Source of the DNA: Jejuia sp040720935
GTDB taxonomy: Bacteria; Bacteroidota; Bacteroidia; Flavobacteriales; Flavobacteriaceae
DNA: 64,000 nucleotides
Direction: 5' to 3'
Assembly: GCF_040720935.1 (NCBI RefSeq)
Contig: NZ_JBFDAE010000009.1
Span: forward strand, 62,001 to 126,000
The first letter of the stretch is position 1, and each line of letters opens with the position of its first letter. The notes beneath the pieces are model-generated. The model worked only from the letters and a program-made list of their open reading frames with translations, was not told the DNA's origin and did no database searches. Positions 40,695 to 49,189 of the stretch are shown one piece after another. A program made the position numbers and the translations under genes.

Positions 40695-41711
40695 ATGAAA
40701 GCAACACAGTACGAAGGAAATAAATCCTTTACAGTTTTCGAAAAAGAGCAGGAAGCACCTGGTCAAGGTGAAGTAAGAATCAAAGTAGCCTATGTTGGAG
40801 TTTGTGGAACTGATGTGCATATCTATCATGGTATGATGGATAAGCGCGTTAACATGCCAGAAACTATTGGTCATGAAATGTCTGGAACTATTGATGCCAT
40901 AGGCCCAGGTGTGTCAGGTTATGCTAAAGGTGATAAGGTTGTGGTGAGGCCTTTGGACGATAGAAAAGTAAAGCCTTCAGATAAAGGTTTCAATCATATA
41001 TGTGAAGAATTAAAATTTATAGGGATTGACAGTCCTGGCGCCATGCAGGAATACTGGAATGTTCCGGCGTTCACACTTCATAAACTAAAAGAAGATACCG
41101 ATTTAAAATTAGCTGCGTTAATCGAGCCGCTTTCGGTAGCAACTCATGATGTGCGTTTAAGCGGATTGGTTGCAGGTGAAACAGCCGTAGTTTTAGGTGG
41201 AGGGCCCATTGGTCTTTTGGTGGCTATGGTTGCGAAAGAAGTAGGTGCAAATGTGATTATTTCAGAAGTAAATGAAAAACGTATTGCCAAGGCAAAATCC
41301 ATGGGGTTAAATGCTGTAAGCCCATTAAAAGTAGATTTAGTTGCATATGTTCGTGAACAAACCGAAGGGCGTTTGGCAGACGTGGTTTTTGAAGTTGCAG
41401 GAGTGCAGCCAGCATTGGATATCATGACTGAAGTAGCTGGCATAAGAGGAAGAATCTTGATGGTAGCCATTCATGGGCAACCAAAACCAGTTAATTTATT
41501 TAAATTCTTCTGGAAAGAATTAAAATTGATTGGTGCACGTGTTTACGAAAAGGAAGATTATGAAAAATCAATCCAATTAATTACAGCAAATGAATTACCG
41601 TTTGAAGATATGATTACAGATGTACAACCATTAAGCAATATTCAACAAGTATTTGAGAATATAGACAATAATCCTGATGGCATGAAAGTGCTAATGGATT
41701 GTTCATTATAA
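40695..41711 (+). CDS. zinc-dependent alcohol dehydrogenase (candidate 2-keto-3-deoxy-L-galactonate dehydrogenase)
   Basis: This is a 338-residue medium-chain dehydrogenase. The catalytic zinc site is VCGTDVHIYHG (Cys near residue 37) plus GHEMSG (His-Glu near 59-60). The GHE motif and NAD-binding VVLGGGPIGLLVAMVAKEVG (near 158-177) are intact. The structural zinc Cys cluster is missing: the usual four-Cys lobe is replaced by KPSDKGFNHICEEL. In the L-AHG pathway described for agar degraders, such an enzyme oxidises 2-keto-3-deoxy-L-galactonate. This role is inferred from the neighbouring genes. Confidence 0.82.
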   Translation: MKATQYEGNKSFTVFEKEQEAPGQGEVRIKVAYVGVCGTDVHIYHGMMDKRVNMPETIGHEMSGTIDAIGPGVSGYAKGDKVVVRPLDDRKVKPSDKGFNHICEELKFIGIDSPGAMQEYWNVPAFTLHKLKEDTDLKLAALIEPLSVATHDVRLSGLVAGETAVVLGGGPIGLLVAMVAKEVGANVIISEVNEKRIAKAKSMGLNAVSPLKVDLVAYVREQTEGRLADVVFEVAGVQPALDIMTEVAGIRGRILMVAIHGQPKPVNLFKFFWKELKLIGARVYEKEDYEKSIQLITANELPFEDMITDVQPLSNIQQVFENIDNNPDGMKVLMDCSL

Positions 41712-41736
41712 CATAAACCACCAAAAAATTTAAGAC

Positions 41737-42504
41737 ATGAGTATTTTAAACACATTTAGTGTAGAAGGAAAAACAGCCTTAGTAACAGGTTGTAAAAGGG
41801 GCATTGGAAAAGCTATGGCTATTGGTTTAGCTGAAGCAGGAGCCAATATTATTGGTGTTTCGGCATCTTTAGAAAATGGAAGCGAGGTAGAAAAAGAAGT
41901 GAAGGCAGTTGGTAAAAACTTTAGTGCTTACCAATGTGATTTTTCAGATAGAAAATCATTGTATAAATTTATTGAGGCAGTAAAAGCAGATCATCCACAA
42001 ATTGATATTTTGGTAAACAACGCTGGAACTATTTTAAGAGCTCCAGCAGCTGAACATCCAGACGAAATGTGGGATAAAGTCATTGAAGTCAACCAAAATG
42101 CGCAATTTATCTTAACCAGGGAAATTGGTAAGGAAATGGTAAATAGAGGTCATGGTAAAATTATTTTCACAGCATCATTATTAACATTCCAAGGTGGAAT
42201 TACAGTACCGGGATATGCAGCAAGTAAAGGAGCTATTGGTCAAATGACGATGGCATTCGCTAACGAATGGGCAAGTAAAGGTGTTAATGTAAATGCCATT
42301 GCGCCAGGATATATTGCAACAGATAATACGGAGGCTCTAAGAAATGATCCAGCACGTTCAGAATCTATCTTATCAAGAATACCAGCAGGACGTTGGGGAA
42401 AACCAACAGATTTTGCTGGGCCAACCGTGTTTTTAGCCTCAGAAGCAGCGGGGTATATGAATGGCGCTATCGTTCTTGTTGACGGTGGATGGATGGGTAG
42501 ATAA
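41737..42504 (+). CDS. SDR oxidoreductase, KduD-like (candidate 2,5-diketo-3-deoxy-L-galactonate reductase)
   Basis: This 255-residue classical SDR has the cofactor motif TGCKRGIGKAMA (near residues 16-27), NNAGT (near 90), Ser of FTASLL (near 142) and PGYAASKGA with the catalytic Tyr-x-x-x-Lys (near 157-161). The C-terminal VFLASEAAGYMNGAIVLVDG is typical for KduD/2-deoxy-D-gluconate dehydrogenases. It is 25 bases from the zinc dehydrogenase. Pairing of a dehydrogenase and a reductase converts L-KDGal to D-KDG in the known L-AHG route. Confidence 0.85.
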   Translation: MSILNTFSVEGKTALVTGCKRGIGKAMAIGLAEAGANIIGVSASLENGSEVEKEVKAVGKNFSAYQCDFSDRKSLYKFIEAVKADHPQIDILVNNAGTILRAPAAEHPDEMWDKVIEVNQNAQFILTREIGKEMVNRGHGKIIFTASLLTFQGGITVPGYAASKGAIGQMTMAFANEWASKGVNVNAIAPGYIATDNTEALRNDPARSESILSRIPAGRWGKPTDFAGPTVFLASEAAGYMNGAIVLVDGGWMGR

Positions 42505-42505
42505 T

Positions 42506-42532
42506 CCCCCTAACCCCCAAAGGGGGAACTAG
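42506..42532. repeat. short CCCCC/GGGGG hairpin repeat
   Basis: CCCCCTAACCCCCAAAGGGG G-type sequence between the SDR and aldehyde dehydrogenase genes. It is a GC-rich stem in AT-rich DNA, related to the repeats in the kynurenine operon and near 48890. Confidence 0.55.
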
Positions 42533-42599
42533 CAAATTTGTAAGTAAATTTCCTGCAAGGTTTCAAGTGAAGATGCAGGTATAAAATAAATAGAATAAA

Positions 42600-44054
42600 A
42601 TGGCAGAAATAAAAGAATATCAATTATTTATAAACGGGGAATGGAAAACATCTACATCTGGTGAAACTATCGATATTGTTAGTCCTTCTACTGAAGAAAT
42701 CGTTGCAAGGGTTCAAAATGGAACAGCAGAAGAAGCTATAGAAGCTTTGGAAGCTGCAGATAAAGCTCAAAAAGAATGGAAAAAATTACCTGCTCGTGAG
42801 CGCGCAGATTTGTTATATAAATTAGCTGATGAAATTGATGCAAATACAGAGTATTTAGCCGAATTATTAACTAAAGAGCAAGGTAAGCTTTTAAAGGTAG
42901 CTCGTTTTGAAGTTGCCGTTACAGCTTCATTCATTAGGTATGCAGCTGAAGGTGCTAGACGCATTGAGGGAGATATTATTCCTTCTGATAATCCAAACGA
43001 ACAAATCTGGATTCAAAAAGTGCCAAGAGGTGTAGTTGTGGCTATTACTGCATGGAATTTCCCATTGGCATTGGCAGGTCGTAAATTAGGACCAGCTTTA
43101 GTGGCAGGAAATACAATTGTAATTAAACCAACTTCTGAAACACCACTAGCAACATTAGAGTTAGGAAATTTAGCAAATAAAGTGGGTATTCCTGCTGGGG
43201 TTATCAATATTTTAACTGGTCCAGGTCGCGCTATGGGTAATGCTTTGGTTGAAAGCCCATTATGTAGAATGGTAACTATGACTGGTTCTACACCTGTTGG
43301 TCAACAAATTGCTAGAAATGCAGCGCAAAACTTAACACATGTACAATTGGAGTTAGGCGGAAAGGCACCGTTTATAGTATTTGAAGATGCCGATATTGAT
43401 GCTGCTGTAGAATCTGCGTTACATTCTCGTTTTGATAACTGTGGACAAGTGTGTACTTGTAACGAACGTATGTATGTTCATGAAGCTATTTATGATGTAT
43501 TCATGGATAAATTTTTAGCTGCAACTAAAGCATTAAAAGTTGGGGACCCAATGTTGGAGGATACCGATATGGGACCAAAAGTTAATGGTTCTGAATTAAA
43601 GCACATGGAGCATTTAGTAGCAGTTTCTGTAAAAGAAGGCGCAACAATTGCAACAGGAGGAAAAAGACCAGAAGGTGCAGCTTTCGAAAAAGGATTTTGG
43701 TTTGAGCCAACGGTTTTAACAAACGTTACCCAGGATATGACGATTGTTCACGAAGAATCTTTCGGGCCAATTTTGCCAGTATTGAAATTTAGTTCTTTTG
43801 ATGAAGTTATCGGATTTGCAAATGATTGTGAGTACGGACTGGCTGCCATGGTATTTACAAACGATATGAATACCATTATGAAATGTAATGATGAATTGGA
43901 ATATGGTGAAATCTATGTGAATAGAGGGCATGGCGAACAACACCAAGGTTTCCATAATGGTTATAAATTGTCTGGTTCTGGTGGTGAAGATGGAAAATAT
44001 GGTTTTGAACAATATTTAGAAAAGAAAACTTTTTATATCAGACATAAAGCATAA
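42600..44054 (+). CDS. aldehyde dehydrogenase (candidate 3,6-anhydro-L-galactose dehydrogenase)
   Basis: This is a 484-residue NAD(P)-dependent ALDH. Cofactor and catalytic motifs are AITAWNFPLALAGRKLGPAL (near residues 147-166), TGSTPVGQ (near 227-234), LELGGKAPF (catalytic Glu near 251) and NCGQVCTCNERMYVHE (catalytic Cys near 284), with EESFGPILPVL (near 383-393). The family is like lactaldehyde/glycolaldehyde dehydrogenase AldA. In agar degraders a homologue oxidises 3,6-anhydro-L-galactose to its acid, and the next gene fits the following step. It is 3 bases from the cycloisomerase gene. Confidence 0.88.
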   Translation: MAEIKEYQLFINGEWKTSTSGETIDIVSPSTEEIVARVQNGTAEEAIEALEAADKAQKEWKKLPARERADLLYKLADEIDANTEYLAELLTKEQGKLLKVARFEVAVTASFIRYAAEGARRIEGDIIPSDNPNEQIWIQKVPRGVVVAITAWNFPLALAGRKLGPALVAGNTIVIKPTSETPLATLELGNLANKVGIPAGVINILTGPGRAMGNALVESPLCRMVTMTGSTPVGQQIARNAAQNLTHVQLELGGKAPFIVFEDADIDAAVESALHSRFDNCGQVCTCNERMYVHEAIYDVFMDKFLAATKALKVGDPMLEDTDMGPKVNGSELKHMEHLVAVSVKEGATIATGGKRPEGAAFEKGFWFEPTVLTNVTQDMTIVHEESFGPILPVLKFSSFDEVIGFANDCEYGLAAMVFTNDMNTIMKCNDELEYGEIYVNRGHGEQHQGFHNGYKLSGSGGEDGKYGFEQYLEKKTFYIRHKA

Positions 44055-44057
44055 ATT

Positions 44058-45152
44058 ATGAGCACTAAAATTTCAAGTGTAAAAACACGCTTATTTACAG
44101 TACCACTACCCGAAGTCATGTCCGATGCAAAACACGGTGATCATTACCATTTTGAATTGGTTACAGTTACAATCACTTTAGAAGATGGTACTGAAGGAAC
44201 AGGCTATACTTACACAGGTGGTAAAGGTGGTTTTTCCATCAAAGCTATGGTAGAACATGATTTCACTAATGTTTTAATTGGTAAAGATGGAACAGATATC
44301 GAAGCTATTTACGATTTTTTAGAATGGCATATACATTACGTAGGTCGTGGAGGCATAGCATCTTTCGCTATTTCGGCAGTTGACATTGCATTGTGGGATA
44401 TCCGTTGTAAAAAAGCTGGTCAACCCTTATGGAAAATGGCAGGCGGACACGGTAATACCTGTAAAGCTTATTGCGGTGGTATAGATTTAATGTTTCCTAT
44501 TGAAAAATTGTTAGGGAACATGAAAAATTATTTAGAACGTGGTTTCAATGCCGTTAAAATAAAAATTGGTCGTGAAAATCTTCAAGAAGATTTAGACCGT
44601 ATCAAGGCAGTACGAGAATATATCGGTCCAGATGTGACCTTTATGGTAGATGCCAATTATTCCATGACGGTTGAAAAAGCCATAAAAGCTATTGAAGGTT
44701 TCAAACAATACGATATTACGTGGTTTGAAGAGCCAATTATTCCAGATAATTATAAAGGATTTGGTGAAATAGCAGATGCAACAGGTTTTCCTCTGGCAAT
44801 GGGGGAAAATTTGCATACCATTCACGAATTTGAATATGCATTCGATCAAGCAAAACTATCTTTCGTGCAACCGGATGCTTCCAATTGTGGAGGTGTAACA
44901 GGTTGGTTGGCAGCAGCTCGATTAGCTGATAAACATGGAATTCCAGCGTGTTCTCACGGTATGCAGGAATTACACGTAAGTTTAGTATCTTCCCAACCAA
45001 ATTCAGGTTGGCTGGAAGTGCATAGTTTTCCTATAGATGAATACACAACAAGACCTTTGGTGGTTGAAAATTATAGAGCGGTAGCACCAGATTATCCAGG
45101 TGTCGGCGTCATTTTCAATTGGGAAAAATTAGCACCTTACGAGGAAAAATAA
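44058..45152 (+). CDS. enolase-superfamily enzyme (candidate 3,6-anhydro-L-galactonate cycloisomerase)
   Basis: The product is a 364-residue mandelate-racemase/muconate-lactonizing enzyme. The residues of the mandelate-racemase type are clear: VKIKIG (Lys-x-Lys near residues 168-170), FMVDANYS (Asp near 199), WFEEP (Glu near 225), AMGENLHT (Glu near 250) and CSHGMQE (His near 300). They ligate Mg and abstract the alpha proton. With the preceding ALDH this matches the two-step conversion of L-AHG to 2-keto-3-deoxy-L-galactonate known from agarolytic marine bacteria. Confidence 0.87.
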   Translation: MSTKISSVKTRLFTVPLPEVMSDAKHGDHYHFELVTVTITLEDGTEGTGYTYTGGKGGFSIKAMVEHDFTNVLIGKDGTDIEAIYDFLEWHIHYVGRGGIASFAISAVDIALWDIRCKKAGQPLWKMAGGHGNTCKAYCGGIDLMFPIEKLLGNMKNYLERGFNAVKIKIGRENLQEDLDRIKAVREYIGPDVTFMVDANYSMTVEKAIKAIEGFKQYDITWFEEPIIPDNYKGFGEIADATGFPLAMGENLHTIHEFEYAFDQAKLSFVQPDASNCGGVTGWLAAARLADKHGIPACSHGMQELHVSLVSSQPNSGWLEVHSFPIDEYTTRPLVVENYRAVAPDYPGVGVIFNWEKLAPYEEK

Positions 45153-45189
45153 ATTGATCTAAGAACACCCAGTACATGAAAAATTAAAA

Positions 45190-45218
45190 AGTGTGTCACA
45201 TTGAGCGCAGTCGAAATG
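45190..45218. repeat. TTGAGCGCAGTCGAAATG-type dispersed repeat
   Basis: GTGTCACATTGAGCGCAGTC followed by GAAATGCC lies in the 208-base gap before galM. The TTGAGCGCAGTCGAAATG block is, as I recall, a very common intergenic repeat in flavobacterial genomes. No other feature is seen in this gap. Confidence 0.55.
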
Positions 45219-45360
45219 CCTTTAAAAACGATATTTTTAATGTCTTTGACTTATTTCATAAGCTACCTTTGTTCAAAATATATTTTGATCTCGGCAATGC
45301 TTAGACTGACATTCTAAATGTTCATAATTTTTGTCATGTGCCAAATTAAAAACGATATAA

Positions 45361-46407
45361 ATGAGTATACAGATTTCAGATTTTGGAAAATTATCAGGTG
45401 AGGTAATTAAGGAATATGCTTTAAAAAATGCCCATGGTGTTGAAGTGAAAATTTCAAATTATGGTGCAACGATTACCACTATAAAAGTACCGAATAGTAA
45501 AGGTGTTATAGAAAACATTGCTTGCGGGTTTGATACCCTTGATGGTTATTTCGGAAAGGATTATGTTGAAAATGCGCCTTATTTTGGAGGTACTATTGGT
45601 CGTTATTGTTCTCAAATTAAAGATGCTAAATTTTCATTGAACGGAAAAGAATACCAATTAGCAGACAACTGCGGCCCGAATAATTTACACGGTGGTGCTC
45701 TTGGGTTTGATAAAAAAATATGGACTGCTGAATCATTTGAAAATTCAAATGGTTCTGGCGTAAAAATGAAACTCAAAAGCAAAGACTTAGAAGAGGGCTT
45801 TCCTGGGGATGTTGCTATTGAGGTAACTTTCACTTTAACAGATGACAATGCATTAAATATTGATTACGTTGCGAAACCAGATCAAGACACACCTTTGTCA
45901 TTAACCAATCACACGTATTTTAACCTGAATGCGTTTCACTCCAATGTAGAATGTCATAAAGCACAAGTTAATGCCAATGAAAAATTGGAATGTGATGATA
46001 CCGGTGCTGCAACTGGAAAAACAATAAATGTTGAAGGAGCTGCTGATGATATGAGAAGCCCAAAGAAAATTGGCGATGCACATAAAGGCATGGGCGATGG
46101 CTTCGAGAATTTCTATATTCTTGATAATGAAAAAGCAGATTTTATTGAAGCTGCAAAAATTACCTGTCCAGATTCAGGACGTTCTTTAACGGTTTCGACT
46201 ACAGAACCTTGCATGTTGTTGTACACCGGAAAATATACTTCAGATACTATAAAGCGTGAAAACGGAGAGCAGTACGGTAAGTACAGAGGTTTTTGTTGTG
46301 AAACACACCGCTATCCAAATGGGCCAAATATTGAAAATTCACCAAAGTCTATAACCAAGGCAGGCGAAACATTTAAGAGTACCACCCAGTTTAAATTCAA
46401 CTGGTAA
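45361..46407 (+). CDS. galM: aldose 1-epimerase (mutarotase)
   Basis: The 348-residue enzyme interconverts sugar anomers. Family motifs: IGRYCSQIKDAKFSLNGKEY (near residues 79-98), NLHGGALGFDKKIW (His near 107), SLTNHTYFNLN (His near 181) and the catalytic Glu in GFCCETHRYPNGPN (near 315). No signal peptide, so it is cytosolic. In this locus it would act on galactose or related agar sugars entering with the transporter that follows 27 bases on. Confidence 0.92.
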   Translation: MSIQISDFGKLSGEVIKEYALKNAHGVEVKISNYGATITTIKVPNSKGVIENIACGFDTLDGYFGKDYVENAPYFGGTIGRYCSQIKDAKFSLNGKEYQLADNCGPNNLHGGALGFDKKIWTAESFENSNGSGVKMKLKSKDLEEGFPGDVAIEVTFTLTDDNALNIDYVAKPDQDTPLSLTNHTYFNLNAFHSNVECHKAQVNANEKLECDDTGAATGKTINVEGAADDMRSPKKIGDAHKGMGDGFENFYILDNEKADFIEAAKITCPDSGRSLTVSTTEPCMLLYTGKYTSDTIKRENGEQYGKYRGFCCETHRYPNGPNIENSPKSITKAGETFKSTTQFKFNW

Positions 46408-46434
46408 CATTTATACTAACTAAACTAAATAATT

Positions 46435-47451
46435 ATGATTGAAGGCGTTTTACTAGCAATTTTTGCGGGATTAATGTTGGGGCTCTATGCTCTTCCTGAA
46501 AAGTTTACCAAAGATTTTAAGTATGAAAATACTTGGAGTTTATTCTTTTTATTGACCATGTTCGTGGTGCCTATCATTGCATCAATTGCTTTAATAGATG
46601 GCTTTGGGGATATTTTTGGCAACATGCCAACAGATATTTGGATTAAAATGGGCTTGACAAGTTTCCTATGGGGAATAGGCGTAATGATGTGGGGTAAGGC
46701 CATAAACCATATTGGATTGTCTTTAGGGTTTTCATTATTTATAGGAACCATTATTCTAGTAGGTTCATTATTACCTTATTTAGAAGAAGCTTTACCTGCT
46801 ATTAATGTATTAACAACAATCTTAATAGGCCTGTTTATCGTTTTAATTGGTGTATTTGCCAATGGTAAAGCTGGATTGATCAGGGAAAAAGATGAAGTTG
46901 ATGCGGGCAAAGTAAAGGAAGAGGGCAAAGGTTCCATGGTTACGGGAATTTTAATTGCAGTAATAGGTGGTTTGTTGGCAACTGGTTTTAGTTATGCGAA
47001 CGCGGCCGGAAGACCCTATTTACACGAAGCTTCCCAAGCAGCGGGCAATCCAGAATGGGTAACGGCAGTAGCGGTGATGTTTCCAATATTCATAAGTGGA
47101 GGTATTGTTATGACGGCTTATTTCCTATGGCAATTATCACAGAAAAAAGCGTGGGGAGAATTTAAAACCCCTGCATTTGGTAAAAACTTTGTGCTTATTT
47201 TAATTATGGCAGTATTCCATTACGCAGCTTCTGCTTTGTTTGCCTACGCGGCTTATAAATTAGGTGAGAGTGGAAACACAGTAGGATATGCCATTTTTAA
47301 CACCGCTTGTGTAGTAACAGCAATAGTTAGTGGCATCATCACAAAAGAATGGGTTAAAGCATCGGGGAAGGCAAAAGGGTTTTTGTACTTCGGATTAACC
47401 TGTATGGTTTTAGGAATTCTTATCGTTGCTTACAGTAATAGTTTAAAATAA
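46435..47451 (+). CDS. RhaT-like sugar:proton symporter
   Basis: This is a 338-residue integral membrane protein with ten predicted transmembrane helices and a charged loop (EKDEVDAGKVKEEGKG, near residues 152-168). It resembles the L-rhamnose/H+ symporter RhaT of the drug/metabolite transporter group (GIGVMMWGKAINHIGLSLGF near 77-96, ATGFSYANAAGRPY near 182-195, FAYAAYKLGESG near 270-282). RhaT-like proteins accompany agar and carrageenan sugar genes in marine Bacteroidota. It probably imports anhydrogalactose or galactose; the substrate is inferred. Confidence 0.85.
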   Translation: MIEGVLLAIFAGLMLGLYALPEKFTKDFKYENTWSLFFLLTMFVVPIIASIALIDGFGDIFGNMPTDIWIKMGLTSFLWGIGVMMWGKAINHIGLSLGFSLFIGTIILVGSLLPYLEEALPAINVLTTILIGLFIVLIGVFANGKAGLIREKDEVDAGKVKEEGKGSMVTGILIAVIGGLLATGFSYANAAGRPYLHEASQAAGNPEWVTAVAVMFPIFISGGIVMTAYFLWQLSQKKAWGEFKTPAFGKNFVLILIMAVFHYAASALFAYAAYKLGESGNTVGYAIFNTACVVTAIVSGIITKEWVKASGKAKGFLYFGLTCMVLGILIVAYSNSLK

Positions 47452-47463
47452 AAGAAGTTAATT

Positions 47464-48720
47464 ATGAATAAAATAACAAAATTGTTGACCATGTGTGTTT
47501 GCGTTGCATTATTTTCATGTAATAATAAAGCAGAGTGCAATCACAAAGATCAAGATGAAAAGATGGAAGTTTCAGATGAAAAATTAGACCGTTTTGGAAT
47601 TACCAACAGGGACTATTTGAGTGCCGCTTCAAAAAGAGCACTTGAGTGGAAATATGTTGAAAATGATTGGTATCGTGTATTTAACCCAATGCAACCGCTT
47701 AAGGGCGATTTGGCTTATGAAGAAGGTGTTGTCCGTCGTGATCCTTCAGCAATGATTAAGGAAAACGGGAAATACTATGTTTGGTATTCAAGGAGTACGG
47801 GAGAAACTGATGGTTTTGCTGGTGATATAGAAAACGATAAAGTTTTCCCATGGGACAGATGTGATATATGGTATGCCACTTCAGAGGATGGGTGGACTTG
47901 GAAAGAAGAGGGATTGGCTGTCCCAAGAGGTGAAAAAGGCGCTTATGACGATCGTTCTGTGTTTACAGTTGAGATTATGAAGCATGATGAGATATATTAC
48001 CTGTGTTATCAAACCGTGAAATCGCCATATAATGTGCGTGTGAAAAACCAAGTTGGTTTAGCATGGTCCAATTCTCCTAACGGACCTTGGACAAAAAGTG
48101 CTGAGCCTATTTTAAGTCCAGCCGATAACGGCATCTGGAAAGGCGAGACTCAAAACCGTTTTATGGTTGAGAAAAAAGGTGATTTCGATTCCCATAAGGT
48201 ACACGACCCTTGTATTATTCCTTTTAAAGGAAAATTCTATTTGTACTATAAAGGAGAACAAATGGGAGAAGAGATTCTATTTGGAGGGCGTCAAATTCGC
48301 CATGGTGTTGCTATTGCTGATCATCCAAAAGGCCCTTATGTAAAGTCTAAGTATAACCCGATTTCAAATTCAGGACATGAAATTTGTGTTTGGAAAACGC
48401 AAGGAGGCATAGCGTCTTTAATTACAACAGACGGGCCGGAAAGAAATACATTTCAATGGTCACCAGACGGCATTAATTTTGAAATTAGAGGTGCTGTAAA
48501 AGGCGCAAATATGCCACACGCTATTGGTTTGAATAGAACTTTGGATGCTCCGGACGACAATCCAACGCAGATTTTTGATTGGGGACTGTCCCATGTTTAC
48601 AATAATTGGAATTACCAAAGCATTATGCGTTTTGATTCTGAACGTAAAACATCACATGCCGCTAAAGGAGAAGCAACTCCAGATGGAGAGAAAAAGAAGG
48701 ATGTGCAAAAAGACAACTAA
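47464..48720 (+). CDS. GH117 alpha-1,3-(3,6-anhydro-L-galactosidase)
   Basis: This 418-residue lipoprotein (lipobox ALFSC, Cys near residue 19) is a five-bladed beta-propeller hydrolase. It releases 3,6-anhydro-L-galactose from neoagaro-oligosaccharides. The GH117 N-terminal dimer motif S-x-A-x-x-R is present as SAASKRA (near 54-60; S-x-x-x-x-R variant). Catalytic positions match family numbering: RRDPSA (Asp near 92), HDPCII (Asp near 247) and SGHEICVW (His near 302). The closest known enzymes are AhgA-type proteins. It ends the catabolic run and is followed by a perfect terminator. Confidence 0.9.
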   Translation: MNKITKLLTMCVCVALFSCNNKAECNHKDQDEKMEVSDEKLDRFGITNRDYLSAASKRALEWKYVENDWYRVFNPMQPLKGDLAYEEGVVRRDPSAMIKENGKYYVWYSRSTGETDGFAGDIENDKVFPWDRCDIWYATSEDGWTWKEEGLAVPRGEKGAYDDRSVFTVEIMKHDEIYYLCYQTVKSPYNVRVKNQVGLAWSNSPNGPWTKSAEPILSPADNGIWKGETQNRFMVEKKGDFDSHKVHDPCIIPFKGKFYLYYKGEQMGEEILFGGRQIRHGVAIADHPKGPYVKSKYNPISNSGHEICVWKTQGGIASLITTDGPERNTFQWSPDGINFEIRGAVKGANMPHAIGLNRTLDAPDDNPTQIFDWGLSHVYNNWNYQSIMRFDSERKTSHAAKGEATPDGEKKKDVQKDN

Positions 48721-48749
48721 TTATTAGTTAGTTTGAATTTAATAATTTT

Positions 48750-48783
48750 AAGACCATCTGAAAATTTCAGATGGTCTTTTTAA
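48750..48783 (+). terminator. rho-independent terminator after GH117
   Basis: AAGACCATCTGAAA and TTTCAGATGGTCTT are perfect 14-base arms with a 1-base spacer, followed by TTTAATTG. It ends the operon that starts at 40695. Confidence 0.88.
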
Positions 48784-48889
48784 TTGTGGAAATATTTTTA
48801 TTTTATAAAAAAGTTTATAATAAAGGTCAAGATCTCTGCGAGGTATTTAAACATTACTGTTCGTAAGTTAATAATTTTTGACAAGCTGT

Positions 48890-48939
48890 TCCCCTCCCCA
48901 TGCGCTCCGGGAGGCAGGTCGGAGGGGCTAGGGGGTGGG
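48890..48939. repeat. GC-rich dispersed repeat
   Basis: CCCCTCCCCATGCGCTCCGG and GGAGGGGCTAGGGGGTGGG pair as a long imperfect hairpin. It is the same type of CCCCTCC/GGAGGGG repeat that flanks the kynurenine genes. The rest of the 469-base gap before the kelch gene shows a T-run near 49050 and nothing else I can support. Confidence 0.6.
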
Positions 48940-49189
48940 TTTCATTTCTTACGCCCCGTTAGTTGACTAGCCGGCTTGGGAATTAAAATGCGGTTTGGTT
49001 TTTAAATAAAAAACACACACTAACTCTTTTATATATGATCCCATTTTTTTTTTTTTGTCACTATTTTTTCTTCCGAACTCTAATGTTTTAAAATAATGAA
49101 GGTCTGTTTATTTATCCACATGTAAATTGATAAATATTAGTGTTTTAGTCTATTATATTATTTTTTACCATGTGCAGTCCCAAAAGCAC

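Noticed and set aside
47464..48720. GH43 or GH32 assignment for the propeller hydrolases
   Set aside because: Both have RRDPS, HDP and SGHE motifs at GH117 positions and lie in an agar-sugar context.
48783..49189. Small gene in the gap before the kelch gene
   Set aside because: The 60-residue frame at 48784 runs through a GC-rich repeat and a low-complexity tract; there is no sign of coding.
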